DNA of 64,000 bases from Massariosphaeria phaeospora (lineage: Eukaryota > Ascomycota > Dothideomycetes > Pleosporales): assembly GCA_011032825.1 (NCBI GenBank), contig JAADJZ010000003.1:1240001-1304000 (forward strand). The letters are read 5' to 3'. Below are positions 23,366 to 37,467 of this stretch, piece by piece (positions within the stretch are counted from its first letter, which is position 1; every line of letters starts with the position of its first letter). The position numbers and the translations under genes are program-made. The notes beneath the pieces are model-generated. The model worked only from the letters and a program-made list of their open reading frames with translations. It was not told where the DNA came from and ran no database searches.

Positions 23366-25239
23366 GGCCTTCGGTTGTAGTGCTGGCTGCAAGCAGTCTA
23401 GCTGTGCGGGCCAGGATGGCCTCTACTGTAGATGGGGCTTGGGGCCTCTGTAACTGCGCCCGTGTGGGGATTAGGCGCGTTTCGCAATCTGCGCCGGGGG
23501 TCGGGGTCGGGGTGAATTGACGTGCAGCGCGTGTGGTGCCAGACGCGCAGACGACGTCGCTGGGGGGGGAGCACGCACACGCAGCAGCCAGGCAGTGGGG
23601 GACGGGACAGAGCGAGAGCGAGGGCGGCCTCAGAGCGCCAGGCGGACAGCCTCCATGGGCAAGGTGGCAGTCAGCAGAGGTGCAGTGGTGGACACAAAGG
23701 CGCGAGGGCGTGGCTGGTGGACTCGGGAGGGCAGGCTGCAGAGGGCGGCGAGATTGGGCGTGCTGCACGCGCCCGGCGAGAGGCTGCAGAATGGGATTGG
23801 GATGTGCCGGAGACACACTGGACTCTGGAGCAGCTGCGGCTGGTCACTCGCCGTCACTGGTTGCCGGTTGCCAGTTGGGGTGCGCTCCTGGACAGGGATG
23901 GCGGGGAGGCAGTGGCAGTGGCAGTGGCAGTGGCAGTGGCAGTGGGCCTGGGCAGTTGCGACTCGCCAGCAGTGGGCAGCCGCGACTGGCACTGGCAGCC
24001 GCAGATTGCACTCAGCGACCGCGCAACGGCCGGCCCATTCCAGCGGACGGACAGCCGACAAGAGACGAGCGAGGCTTCCTCCTGTTCCTGCGTCTCTGCT
24101 TCTTCCTTCAAAGTCCACACCCCCTTCGCCGCCATCCATCATTATTGGGCCGTTGGCGGCTACGACATCGTGCCCGCGTGGCCTCCTCCTGGCCGCTCCA
24201 TGGCGTCGTTGACGACTTCATACCTCCGCTGCCACGGCGTCCCTGCTCAGCGCTGCGTACTCTCCACCCCAGTCACCCACCGAAGAGGCGGATGACTATG
24301 GCCAATAGTGGCCGATGGATATGGATATGCATCGAGTGCTTCAGAGCCCGTTTTTGGCCCCTCCAGAGCCGAACTGAACGTGCGCGCGGGAATTGACGCT
24401 CCGCCGCCAGACGTGTGGCAGAACGAGAGGACTGTGCGCCGCCCTGCGTGCAATCGGTGCCACGACATCTGGCGTTTGGCCTTCGTCTGGCTTCTGCTGA
24501 TGTGCTCAAGTCGTACGACACGCCCGCTTGTTCAAGGGCTGTACGACGTCACCGGCTGCTGCATCGTTGCCTTTGAAACCACCCTCCTCATGCACCGCCC
24601 AGTTAGCCGCCCACACCGGGTCGCTAGCTTCAACCTGCCGTTCACGAGCTGCAAGCTGCTGCAGGGCCGAATCCGCCACAAGAGAGACTCTCTGCTCTTG
24701 GCGAGCGCTAAGGATACGACTTCAATCACCTTGACCAAGCCTTCTTTGTCTTTTGTCTTGTGCCACCTCACCAGGCCCTCTACGTGGAAATGAAGTACGA
24801 CGATTGACCAAAGATTGCAGCCCGAAAACGAGAAGCATTTCTCCTTCGAGCACCTGGAGCATACTTATAATTTAAGCACGGCACCCCTTCGACTTGAAAT
24901 AGCCAACACAACCACGAACCAACAAGCTGTCTAACTCCCCCCATTCTCCTGTGTATTTATCATTGGTCTTCTACTAGTTCACCCAGACGCTTTGCAGCTG
25001 CGCCTAGCCCTGAGCAATTAGACATACAGCGCGAACTCCTGCAGGTCCAGAGTATCTAATTCTGTCAACTGTCTCTACTGCTAGTGAGCTTGCCGTAAAA
25101 ATGCATGACAATATCTACGAATTCCTCTCACTGCTCCTAACTGCCATACCAACATCTCAAATCGCTGTTATTCTTTCTTATTCCACTTCTACTTTGAACT
25201 TACAGTTAATCAATAGAGCAGGAAATACCCTCTTCCGCC
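23366..25239. other. 1.9 kb GC-rich intergenic region upstream of BEM3
   Basis: Divergent space between BEM3 (-) and the tentative gene at 25240 (+). Overlapping open frames on both strands near 23500-24400 are compositional. It includes the second GGCAGT array (23908-23946). The last 300 bases turn pyrimidine-rich, like a 5' UTR. Confidence 0.5.
23908..23946 (+). repeat. GGCAGT hexanucleotide repeat upstream of BEM3
   Basis: Six consecutive GGCAGT units lie about 550 bp upstream of the BEM3 ATG. The unit and strand relation to the downstream minus-strand gene match the array at 8193-8266. Confidence 0.9.
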
Positions 25240-26165
25240 ATGGACACAAGCACCAGAAGTCTTGCAAATGCAGGTACGTATCAAACTTCCCTATCGGGTA
25301 CCCTTACTAACGGACAACGAAGACCTCTCGCTCTTCTCCCTTTCTCACTTTGAGCTCCTAGCTCTACACATGTGAGCACGCATCAGAATTACGTTGTTGT
25401 GGTGGAAATTCAAAATCCTTCCGATCTGGCGGTTCATGTGGAGGATCGACGGCTTTTTGGCTACTGTCTGTTCGAAACAGGAGAGCGCTGTATGGCCAAT
25501 TAGATGAATATCTGTCTAACGCCCCTCGGAGTGAGAGCCACCGGGGGTTTTTGTTACGCCACGAGCTTTGGTTGTGCGACCGGGCGATGTATGTGCGTGG
25601 AAGTAGGCTGGCGCGCGCAAATTCCAAGGTACATAACTGCCATGGCCGTTAAACTGCGAGTGCGACTTCGGGAACATAAGATTGGGAGAGCGAACTAGTA
25701 CATGTCCCACTGCTGCACGATAGATTGGCGTCAATTGAGAACGGGGTTCATCTAAGGAAGTGCTTCGTCTGGTACTCTTACTGGAGTAATATTGGAAAGG
25801 AGCAGAAGTTGGAAATGCTGCTCTTGATTTTACGTTGGAGAAAGGTTTGCTAGGACTGGGAAAGGGTAGTTGGGGCTACTATGGTATCGGCTAGTCAGAT
25901 ACTTGGAGGTCTCGACTGAATGGAGTGCGCAGTTTCACGACTGTGGCTTGATAAATACGACTCTAGGGAACTGTTTTCGGTGGCATTGTTGGCACAATTT
26001 CCCATCGTGTTGCATAGAGGGCAAGTACTCCGCACATATAGAGCTGGAGATTTGGTACCGTCTACGCCGCAGTCATCAACGAATGTTTCTGTTATTGTCC
26101 AAAGTCGACTTGGTGGTAGCCCTGGGGTCCAGAAACCTAGTCAGGGAGTTTGCCGTGACGAGTAG
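25240..26165 (+). CDS. Tentative multi-exon gene of unknown function
   Basis: I do not recognise this product. A spliced frame can be followed: 25240-25273, 25323-25371, 25481-25628, 25689-25785, 25854-25883 and 25933-26165, giving 196 codons. Best supported are intron 1 (GTACGT donor, TACTAAC branch point, 49 nt) and the last intron (GTATCG donor, GACTGAAT branch, 49 nt). The last exon is protein-like (SRLWLDKYDSRELFSVALL). The middle junctions are weaker and the 30-nt exon is doubtful. The stop lies only 41 nt from the facing stop of uS13m, which suits a real convergent gene. The sequence has no signal peptide or membrane segment. Confidence 0.35.
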
Positions 26166-26206
26166 TCCTGCTGTACACTAATTTACAGAACATAGGCCCA
26201 TCCGAT

Positions 26207-26726
26207 CTACAACCTCACATGCCCAGCACCCCCTCTTTCTATCTTGTTCAACTTTCTCGCCGTAGAAATCTAGCATTATCAGCATCCCCCAGCAGGTGGT
26301 CCTAAACACTGCGCTCACCTGTGTCCTTGTCCTCTGGCCGCGCACCGGCAGCCCCATAGCATGCCGCCGGCCTCTGTAAGAACCCATATCTTTCAGTCTC
26401 CTTATGTTTTCCTGAACCTCTCGCCGCAGGTCGTTCTCGATTTTCATGTTTGTGAGCTCCTCGGTGAGATCCATGACCTGCGCGTTCTTGAGACTGCCGA
26501 CTTTGGCCAGCGGGAATATGTGAAATCGCGCCATGATGCGCTGCGACACCATGGGTCCAATTCCGTAGAAAGTTTCGAGGGAGCGCTGTCGGTTGTTAGG
26601 ACGTGGGGATTGACACGGGGAGGTGAGTGATGCCTTGACGAGCGAGGCATCGTGGAAATGGGCGCCGAAAATAAACACCTAGCGAGGATTAGCAGTTTCA
26701 GCTTTTAGCATGTCGCTACATACCAT
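26207..26726 (-). CDS. SWS2: Mitochondrial ribosomal protein uS13m
   Basis: Nuclear gene for the mitochondrial S13-family protein at the head of the small subunit. Exon 1 contributes only the ATG (26726-26724; GTATGT donor follows at once). Exon 2 is 26678-26319 and exon 3 is 26269-26207. The protein reads MVFIFGAHFHDASLVK, then ETFYGIGPMVSQRIMARF, and ends GLPVRGQRTRTQISTARKLNK, the S13 tail that contacts tRNA. Exon 2 contains an in-frame 48-nt stretch (26633-26586) without stops that interrupts the conserved junction. Removing it gives SLVKRSLETFYGIG and the usual length (125 residues); retaining it gives 141. That stretch is probably a GC-AG intron. It shares a 189-bp divergent promoter with the cyclophilin gene. 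Confidence 0.9.
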
Positions 26727-26915
26727 CCTGTTGCGCGGGCTAGAATAGGTTCGTGGGACTCTGGTAGGTCACGAAATATCCTGGAGATAAAACGGAACGG
26801 AGAAATGGTGCGACCGCGCCAAGCCTAGGAGCACCACGTTTCCCGAATCCCTAACGGCCTCGACTGTGCCATGCAAACCCCGCCACCCAATTGACACCTC
26901 ACAACACCACACACC

Positions 26916-28068
26916 ATGGCTTCCTTCCAGAGGCTTGTCATCTCCGTCTTGCTGATACTCACTGCTACGTTCGTCTTCTTTGCACAAGCTTCTGAGGCAG
27001 CTAAGGGACCGAAGATCACGCATAAGGTACCACACCCACTGTTATCGTACGAGCACAGCGCCTAATGGAGACGTTTATTAGGTCTACTTTGACATTGAGC
27101 ATGGCGATGAGAACATTGGACGCATTGTGATAGGTCTGTATGGAAAGACTACACCCAAGGTGAGATTGCAGCTCTATATATTCCTATACTTCAGCTAACT
27201 ATCCGAATAGACGGCTGAGAACTTCCGGTATTGCGAGCCCTTCCCATCCCTTCCTATGTAAACTCACCAGAAGGCAGTGCTCTGGCTACAGGTGAGAAGG
27301 GCTTCGGATACGAGGGATCTGCCTTCCACCGCGTCATCAAGCAATTCATGATCCAGGGTGGCGACTTCACCAACGGCGACGGAACTGGTGGAAAGTCCAT
27401 CTACGGCCAGAAGTTTCCTGACGAGAACTTCAAGCTCAAGCACACCAAGAAAGGCATCCTCAGTAGGACTCCATACCTAATGATGATAGTAACTCGACTA
27501 ATGCCTCTAGGCATGGCCAACAGTGGGAAAGATACAAATGGGTCTCAGTTCTTCATAACCACCGTCGTCACCAGCTGGCTCGACGGTCGCCACGTTGTCT
27601 TCGGTGAGGTTCTCGAGGGTTATGAAGTCGTGGAGAAGATTGAGAATTTGCCCATGGGACCCGGCGACAAGCCGGAGAAGACGATCAAAATCGCTAAGAG
27701 TGGCGAGTTAGAGGTCCCAGAAGAAGGTATCCATGTGGAACTCTAGGCCCGTGCCGTGGTCGAATGCTGTAGAGGCGCTGATAGTTCCCTTCTTTCAAGA
27801 TATACACGGCAAAGCTGAGCCTGCCACAGAAGGCGACAATCTCGATGTTACTTCTCCTCAGCACAATTCGGCATCGCCAACTGATGATGATGTCGCACAT
27901 CCAGCGGGCGAGCCTGTAGAGGCAACAATTTCTACAACTTCGGATACGGAAGGTTTGTCGTGGGGACAAAAGGTATTTTTCCTGGTCGCAATTGTCACAG
28001 TCTGCGCACTGTTTCTTCGTTCTCGTGGAGCCAATGGGGGTGTGGGGAAAGAAAAAAGCATGGCGTAG
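26916..28068 (+). CDS. cypB: ER peptidyl-prolyl isomerase (cyclophilin B type), two possible C termini
   Basis: Exons 26916-27026, 27082-27159, 27211-27227, 27278-27462 and 27511-27746 give 208 residues. There is a signal peptide ([19 protein letters not shown]), then a complete cyclophilin domain ([67 protein letters not shown]). The catalytic Arg and the QGGDFT and Trp positions are intact. This form ends in HVEL, an HDEL-like ER-retrieval tetrapeptide. Splicing a 58-nt intron (27727-27784) instead skips HVEL and its stop and continues in frame to 28068. That adds a linker and a transmembrane helix ([15 protein letters not shown]), for 296 residues. Cyclophilin B assists proline isomerisation during secretory protein folding. 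Confidence 0.92.
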
Positions 28069-28891
28069 ACAAGATAGCTGAAAATGGAGGCACCGGTGCC
28101 GGAATGCGTGCCCGACCGAACTTAGTATAAGACATATTGCTACAGAGGATTCGCATTGCTTTTATAAGCCCTTTAGTATCAATGTGTGATATGAAGTATA
28201 ATGCTGTGAGGAACAACGATGGAAATATGGCCGTCTCCAGCTCGCCGTGGACGTATACAAGTAGGTGTGACATTTGGCAGCCTTGGAAGCCTCCCGAGGT
28301 CGGTTCCGTAGAATGTCGGGACCTGCCCCGTGCGCGACTTCAGGCATTGCAACTGCAGCTGTTTCCCTAATGATGACGGATGGACTGTTTGCTGTGCGAC
28401 ACAGCTAGCCACCGCGCGCATTCTGTGAGATTCTGCTGCAGTCACCAGCCAGTGAGCAGCGAGCTGCCCGCATAAATTGGGACTCTCACCGCAAGATCGA
28501 GCCCTCCGGGCTATTCTCAATGCGTACTAGCGTGCCCTATGGCGAGGGAAGAACCTTTTTCTTCTCCTCGATCCTAAAACCTTCTTCTTATCCACCACAA
28601 CACACACTACCCCCTCACCGTGTGCAACCCCCAAAAACCATCAACACAGTCTCTGTGAAGTCCTTTCTTTTTGGTCTTCACACACTCATTTCTTCTATCC
28701 TCTAGAAACAAGAGGTGTCACCCAGGGTTTCAGGCGCGTTTCTGCCTGCATTACGACTCTAACCTCCAGGCCGACGAGAATATTCCTCTGCATCTCGACG
28801 AGTGTTCTTGAGACCTTAGATACCTTAATACCGCAACCACGACCTCACTACAATTTCGACCGATACCCACACCACCTCTCCCACCCTCACC
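28069..28891. other. Intergenic region and DED1 5' leader
   Basis: About 820 bases between two plus-strand genes. The last ~330 are pyrimidine-rich with CA/CT tracts, consistent with a long DED1 promoter and 5' UTR. No separate gene seen. Confidence 0.55.
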
Positions 28892-31153
<2,262 letters not shown>

Positions 31154-32596
31154 ATTCCATCTCCGCCCCACAACCCAGCGACGCCCAGGACCCAGTTCCC
31201 GAGCTCCGATCAAACCTCTGCTCAAAGTCTGTTAAGGCCTACTACCGATCCAGCTCCCCCCCAAGTCCCGCAGACGTCGTCCTGGGATCTCGTCCCTCCA
31301 CTCACTGGTGGCCTAATTTTCATTTTCATTTTCTTTACAGCTTTCTGCGATCCATTTCCGGTTCCTTCGAAATGTCACGGAAGTCTGAGACCAGCTCTCA
31401 TGCCCCAACCAGCATATAGACAGCAACGGTTTCTTCGCGGGTCTGCCTCTTCCTTTTCGAGCTCTGCTGCATACCCAGGATACCCGGCGCATCATTTCGA
31501 ACTCACGTCGACCTCGATGCATAAACGGCAGAGGCATTTAGCCTTTCGACCTCGGAGGAAACGCATTACGAACATCTTATGCCTTTGTTCTTTCTGCAGA
31601 GCATGCTGCTTGGGGAGCTCTCAATTAGATCTCGATTCTCCGGCTTTCGCTGTCGACGACCTGTTTCTCATTTTCTTTGCCCACATTACCTAAAAGCGAT
31701 TCCTTCCCCTTGTCAATACCCTCGGCGAGCGCGCCTTTTTCGTCGTCTTTTCCAAAAATCGGAGAGAGTCACAGCGTGGGTCTTTTTGGGACGACGGAGA
31801 AGTTTGCTGGTTCATCGCACATAGATGGCGTTTATGTGGGTTGCCTTCTCTGACACACCCTTTCCAAGGGTAGGCGAAGGAAATACCCAGATTTTCGGCA
31901 ACTATTCTAAGCTGCACCAGCCAGCTTTGGTTTGCATCTACATGCCGAGATCATCTGACGACATGGGCAAGGGAATCACATAAAAGCACTGTTCTAATCG
32001 GAGGACTAAACTATATAGACTAGTTTCGTGGGACATAATCTGCGGTTCCATGCAATGCAAGTAGTTTCTGCGACTGAGTGTTCAAACGTGATGTGAACTC
32101 GGAGCTCGTGCTGATTGCGATCCGCGTGAACGAGGTCCTGCTGTTTGACGACATCTGCCACCCCAAATGTACCGATGCGATAGTACTGTCCCCGCATCTG
32201 TACAGGTCCGATTTTACATTACCCAGTGTACTAGATACAGCAGGTCTTCGTACTGTAGATGTATCTCTGTTTACCTACAGCTAGAAACGTCTATGCTGCC
32301 AAGAGGACTGCCCAGGGCGCAGCGGTTGTTACAGTAGCATGAGTAGGTGGAAGAACCTCAATCTAGGAACGGGACGGAACATTGTTGTTCCGATCCCGGG
32401 CCCGCGAACAGCTTCCTGCACCTAAAGCTGCCACTGTATAGTCAATCCACCTGGTGGTCACGGAGGCCAGTTCAAGCCGCGCGCCCCCGTATTCTCTCTG
32501 CTGAGATCCCCGGCCGGGCACCCTCTCCGCTGTGCTCACTGCTGCCCTTGCTCGATCCGAAACCTTACACAGACGCCGCGACCGAGCTCGACCGAC
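31154..32596. other. DED1 3' region and IES1 upstream region
   Basis: About 1.4 kb between two plus-strand genes. The first several hundred bases are pyrimidine-rich and look like a long 3' UTR. No open frame with recognisable motifs and no RNA gene seen. Confidence 0.55.
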
Positions 32597-35116
32597 ATGG
32601 ATGCGAACACGGCCCCAGCGGCACCACCTCCGCGCGCCGACGAGCCCGACTCCAGGAACAGCTTGCGCCATATTCTCGCTGCGGAGCCAGCCATGGACGA
32701 CGCAAAGCCCTCGCCGCCGCAGGCCAACACGCCCGGACGCGACGAGAGCGAAGCTGCACAGGAGGCACACGACGCCTCCAAGACAGCGACCGACAGCGAA
32801 GCCAGCAAGCCCTACTACACGGCCACGACCACGACCACGCGGCGCAACGCCAATGGCAGTGTGTCGTCGGTCTACTCGGGCAACAAGATCCGGCACCTGA
32901 AAAAGGACGACGGGGTGCCACTCTGGCGCAAGGACATCCAGTACGACTTTCTGCGCTACGTCTTCGAAGATGACAAGCGCGTCTTCACCCGCTACTCGGA
33001 CCAGTCGAAGAACCAGACCTTTGCGGACATCTACCTCGATGCCATGGCGAAGAGCAGCAAGTGCAGCAAGATCCTGAAAGACAAGCTCCTCACCGAGCGG
33101 CCAGCTGCCATCAACATGGCCATGGTGTGCTTGTTGGTCAACGTAGGGCGCATGAACACTACCTTGAACTGTAAGACGTGCTGGCTTTGTGCGTTGGGCC
33201 CGGTCTAACTTGGAGTAGTCTTCCCGGAAATGCGCGCCCAGTTACGAACGTACCACTCGATCCCCTCTCTGCAAGCGCATCAAGACCCGAACGCATACAA
33301 GCAGCTGCAGGACGCGCCAAGGCTGAAGTCGATTCTGAAGGGGGCTACAGAGGACCACGAGCAACCCAGCACCATCGAGGACATCAGGAGCAACTCGGTC
33401 CCTCGAACGAATCCTGTCAATCTGATCTTCGTCCTGTCGCAATATGCTCCGAAGATCTCCGAACTCCACTTCTTCCCGCCCCGTGACTTCTTTGATCTAG
33501 TCATGCGCCCGAATCTCAGCAGCAGAAGTAGGGCCACGGCATTCTTGTGGCTCATGTGGTGGTACCTTGAAGGCGACTTTTCGAAAGAAGCCGCTCTGGC
33601 AAATCCATTCGGGCCTGGACAGTATGGCCCTTCTGACGACCCTGTCACAACGGACATGCCGATCAAGTGCCCAGCATTCGACTTTCTGACCCCTGATAAT
33701 GAGTCTTACGAGAATGTTGATACGGTAGAAGAGAAGAATTTTGGCGAGATCAAGCGGAAGGAACGAATAGGTACTGTCGCAACCCTCCAATCCTCTATGC
33801 TCCGCTGACTTTCAAAAGCAATCCTCGCCTCTGATATGGCGCCTGTAGTGACTGGTCCGAAACGTACGAACAAGAAGGGTAAGTGCACATCTATTCACTA
33901 TCATGACTGCTAGGAAAAAAAGGGCTTTCATGCGAGACTTAGTTTCCTTCTTTCATGCTTATGTCCTTTACGCGTCCACTGTGTTCGCTGCGCCTCCCTC
34001 ACAACTGCCGACCCGTCTAACGAAACTACAGCGTTCAATCAAAATCCAGTCTTCTCGGTATTGGCGGACGAGGGGGTTTCCACTCCCGGGAGAGATCGAC
34101 AATCACCGTCCCACAGCTCTGCAAGAGGTCGAGGGGGCAAGCTTGCGAAATCTATAATTGAGCGAGACTATCCCTCAGATACCGACCGGACACGCTCAGC
34201 ATCCCCGCCAGGTAGTGTGTATAATATTGGCAAGAAATCCACGCCGAACATGCGCATCAACACTCTTCTCAACGAAGACGGACCTGCTTCTAGCCCAGCA
34301 CCGAAGGGACCCGGTCGAGGCAACTGGTCTCGAAACCGCACGGATAAACGAGGCTTCAAAACCAAGCTTGAAAACTCCCAAGATGCCCCATCTCCTTTGG
34401 CAAATGCAGCAGCAATAATGAATGGACCGCATGGCTTCTACCTTCCCTTGAATGGTTCCGAACCCGCCCACAAGCGGACCAGGCCTCTCACCCAGCACCA
34501 ACTTGCAGTAGAACAATACCGACGCCGCCGTGTAGAAGTCATTCTCGACCGTGGCATCCGCGTCGAATACCAGCGGGCAGCGAAGCGACGCCGGCGCGAT
34601 GGTGCCTTTATGCGCGCGTGGGTCCGATGTACGGGTACCCTAGACGGCTACGACACAGACGACGAATCAAACATGCAACCCTTTCTGCAACCCGATATCG
34701 AAGTCAGCGCCAAGACGCCTCCGCCCATGTTTGCTGGTCTCGTACCCCTTAACTACGGCGGTGAAGTCGACGACCGCGGCGAAGAAGCTTACCACCGGGC
34801 GAAGATGCTGAACCGTGCTCTGCGCCGCATGGAGCGCTGGGAAGGTGGCAAATCCGTCGTTCGTACCAGGCCAAAGGGCAACAAGGATGATTTGGTCTGG
34901 ATGGAGAATGGCAACGAGCTTGGGACTGGTAATGCGGAGCAGACGGTGGAAGACCGAGATGATGAAAGTGCGGATGACGACGAGATGCAGGATGTCGACG
35001 ATGGCCTGGAGCGGAGGGACGAGGAGATGGACTCCGAGGACGAGGATGAAGAGGCTGGGAGAGTGTATGATATGCATACGCTGCCGCCGCTGCCGCCGCT
35101 GCCGCAGATGGAGTAG
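32597..35116 (+). CDS. IES1: INO80 chromatin-remodelling complex subunit Ies1
   Basis: Four exons (32597-33170, 33219-33770, 33819-33878, 34032-35116; introns 48, 48, 153 nt) give 756 residues. The conserved N-terminal domain begins at HLKKDDGVPLWRKDIQYDFL and runs through DDKRVFTRY, FFPEMRAQLRTYHSIPSLQ and FFDLVMRPNLSSRSRATAFLWLMWWYLEGDF. That is the fungal Ies1 pattern. The C-terminal half is basic (RRRVEVILDRGIRVEYQRAAKRRRR) and then strongly acidic before a Leu-Pro tail. Ies1 is a fungus-restricted subunit of INO80, which slides and edits nucleosomes. Each junction restores conserved sequence (LN/FFPEM, ERI/AILASDM, NKK/AFNQNPVF). Confidence 0.85.
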
Positions 35117-35378
35117 ACTTGGTGGGAGTGTTCTCTCTTTGTCGTATGGGTTTTTACCATGTATGTATAACAGCCGTGTATATCACTCAATATCTGGTTA
35201 CTAGGGGCTGTAACGGACTCCAATGTGTCTAATAGCAAGAACTTGAGCTGTAAGAGTTCAAGAGTTTGATCAGAATATTCCGTGGGCAACACAGCTCATG
35301 CATCTACTTATCTTTCTTCCCAGCCCCACGAATATCCCAGCTACAGTTGAACCTGGTCTCTGACTGCTTAAGATCACT

Positions 35379-37090
35379 TCACCGTGGAACAGCAACCTTC
35401 ACCGTGCCGCGCCGACGCCGACGCCACAACCCGACCCTCACAAGCTCTACGTCCATCGTCTCAAGATCGACCAACACAACCGCCTTCGTCACGCTAAACT
35501 TCGGCACCGAAACAAGCAAAACTTGCTGGTCTGCCGGGCCCGTAATCACCCTCTTCGCAAACCTCTTCTGGTTCCCCGCAAAGTAGATGTGCGGACACTC
35601 GCGCACAACCATCGGGTCGTCGTCTTGGAAGGGGTAACACCACAGTGTATCCGGGGCCGTAGGCGCCACGCACCGCCAGCGCATCATCATCTCCATGACC
35701 TCTATCGGCTTTACGCTGTCGACATATTTCAGCAAGTCCTCGACCGTTTGGCCACCAGTGCCGAGGACGCGCCAGCCCTCGATGTCGCCTTCCCATGGAT
35801 TCGTCACACTGTCTAGCCCCTCGGAGCTCTCGTTGCTTTCCGCGGGTGGGTTGGCGTACTGTCTGCTCTGGGTGAAGAGAGTTGGGTGCAGCGGCTGTTG
35901 AGGCAGCGCGACGTTTGCGGGGTCCGAGGAGCCGGGGAGCAGGGTGATAGGCATAGTGGGCAGGAGTTCGGCGAGGAAGGCGTCGAGACGTTGGGCGGCC
36001 ATGGCCCTGTACTCTGACGGGTCGAAGCCGTCATTCTCGGTGCCCTCTTTTTGGGCGAGGAAGTCCTCGCGGGAGAGGATGGGGCTAGAGCGTGCAAGGC
36101 TGTCGCCGGCGATTACGAGGCGCGAGATGTTGGAGGCTTTGCTTTGGTCGGGCGGTCCGGTGGCTTCGCCGTTAAGGTACTCGAGGAGAAGGTCGAAGGA
36201 GACGTTGTTGGTTGGCGTGCCTGTGATTTCGAGGCCAGATACGATGGCTAGCTTGCCTGCTTTCTCGCGCTTGGGTTTGGCCTGTTTGGCCTTTGCGAGG
36301 GCCGAGTCCTCGCGTTCCCACCGCTGGGGCTGGCGTGGCAGGTCTGCGTACTGGGTGGCTATGACGTGGAAAGTGCCGTCCGCTTTCTCGGTGCCCAGCG
36401 CGGCGAGTACGCATCCCGTGACGTAGTGCGAGTGCAGGGTCTCGCCTGTGACGCGCAGGCGGCCCGATTCGTCTTCAAGCATCATCTGGTCCAGGCCGGC
36501 CTGGCTGACGTAGGTTTCGCGGGGCGGCGGGGCGGCTATCCAGTGCTGCAGTGGCCCGGTGAGCGCTCAACTTGGCTGGACGTGAGGGGGGAGGGGGGAA
36601 AGGAGAGGCTACCTCGTTGCTCAGATCGTCCAGGACGTTGGGCTTCCGGCCCAGCTCCATGTAGACTGTGCCCACGACCCAGCAAAGCTCGCCCTGCCGC
36701 ACGTCGAGCACACGCTCTACCATGTGCGCCCGCTCTCCGCCTAGCTTTGTCCGCGTCAGCCGGCACTCACGGGTCGCGTCCGCTCGCCTTCGACGGGTGT
36801 GCCATTACCTCAAAGCCGTCCCAGGCCTCACTCGCGCGCTGCACCAGCGCGTCGCGCAGTTTGGTCAGCCGCGTGAAGTACATGTCGGCGAACTGCTGCT
36901 GGTAGTGTCGGTCGGCGCCTTTGGGCAGCTCGTACGTGTGGAGCGGGCTGTATGCGGAGGGCAGTCGCGACGGGAGGTAGGCGGGCTCGTCACTGCGGCG
37001 CGGCCGTTAGCTGTCAGTCCGAACTGGGGGCATGTCCGGCACATACAAAGGCGTGCCACTCGGCGAGTCCATGCTGGCGGGCGAGTCCAT
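35379..37090 (-). CDS. POL31: DNA polymerase delta small subunit (POL31/POLD2)
   Basis: Four exons (37090-37047, 36992-36809, 36744-36613, 36545-35379; introns 54, 64, 67 nt) give 508 residues. The N-terminal part has DRHYQQQFADMYFTRL, then the OB-fold strand VLDVRQGELCWVVGTVYMEL and PPPRETYVSQAG. The C-terminal part is the inactivated phosphoesterase domain of B-subunits (LVIAGDSLARSS, ITLLPGSSDPANVALPQQPLHP, ECPHIYFAGNQ). The subunit bridges Pol3 and Pol32 in the replicative holoenzyme. Intron 2 uses an AAAG acceptor; the nearby CTAG would break the frame. The protein ends in basic RRRRRGTVKVAVPR. The second in-frame Met six codons on is an alternative start. Confidence 0.92.
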
Positions 37091-37467
37091 GTCGTGGCAG
37101 GTGGCGGCGTCGGAGCAGCAGCTTGGTGGGCAAGTTCGAAGTTGCACCTTGGCGTTGGAACGTGAAGTCGCGTCGCGTCGCGCTAGTGACCCGAAGAGGA
37201 CGTGCCAGAGACATGTATGACATACTCGCAAAGACGGAACACAAAATACGTGACAGTAAAAGATTCGAGTCTCTATTCAAGCATGCGTCGGGCTAGATCA
37301 GGCTGAGACGACTCGCTATTGATCAGTCGAATACGTAGTCAAGCACGCCTACTAGTGGCTGGCGAAATCATCAGATATACAGCACACGCCACTTGTCTAC
37401 TTGGACACAGTCACAGATACTCGACACCATCTGACCTTTGCCCAATACCCCGACCCGAAGCACCCTC
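37091..37467. other. Short intergenic region
   Basis: About 380 bases between two minus-strand genes: POL31 promoter and the 3' end of the LCCL gene. Nothing else recognised. Confidence 0.5.

Noticed and set aside
23016..23816. Minus-strand open frame upstream of and overlapping the BEM3 start
   Set aside because: It is in another frame than BEM3, Pro/Ala/Arg-rich and motif-free.
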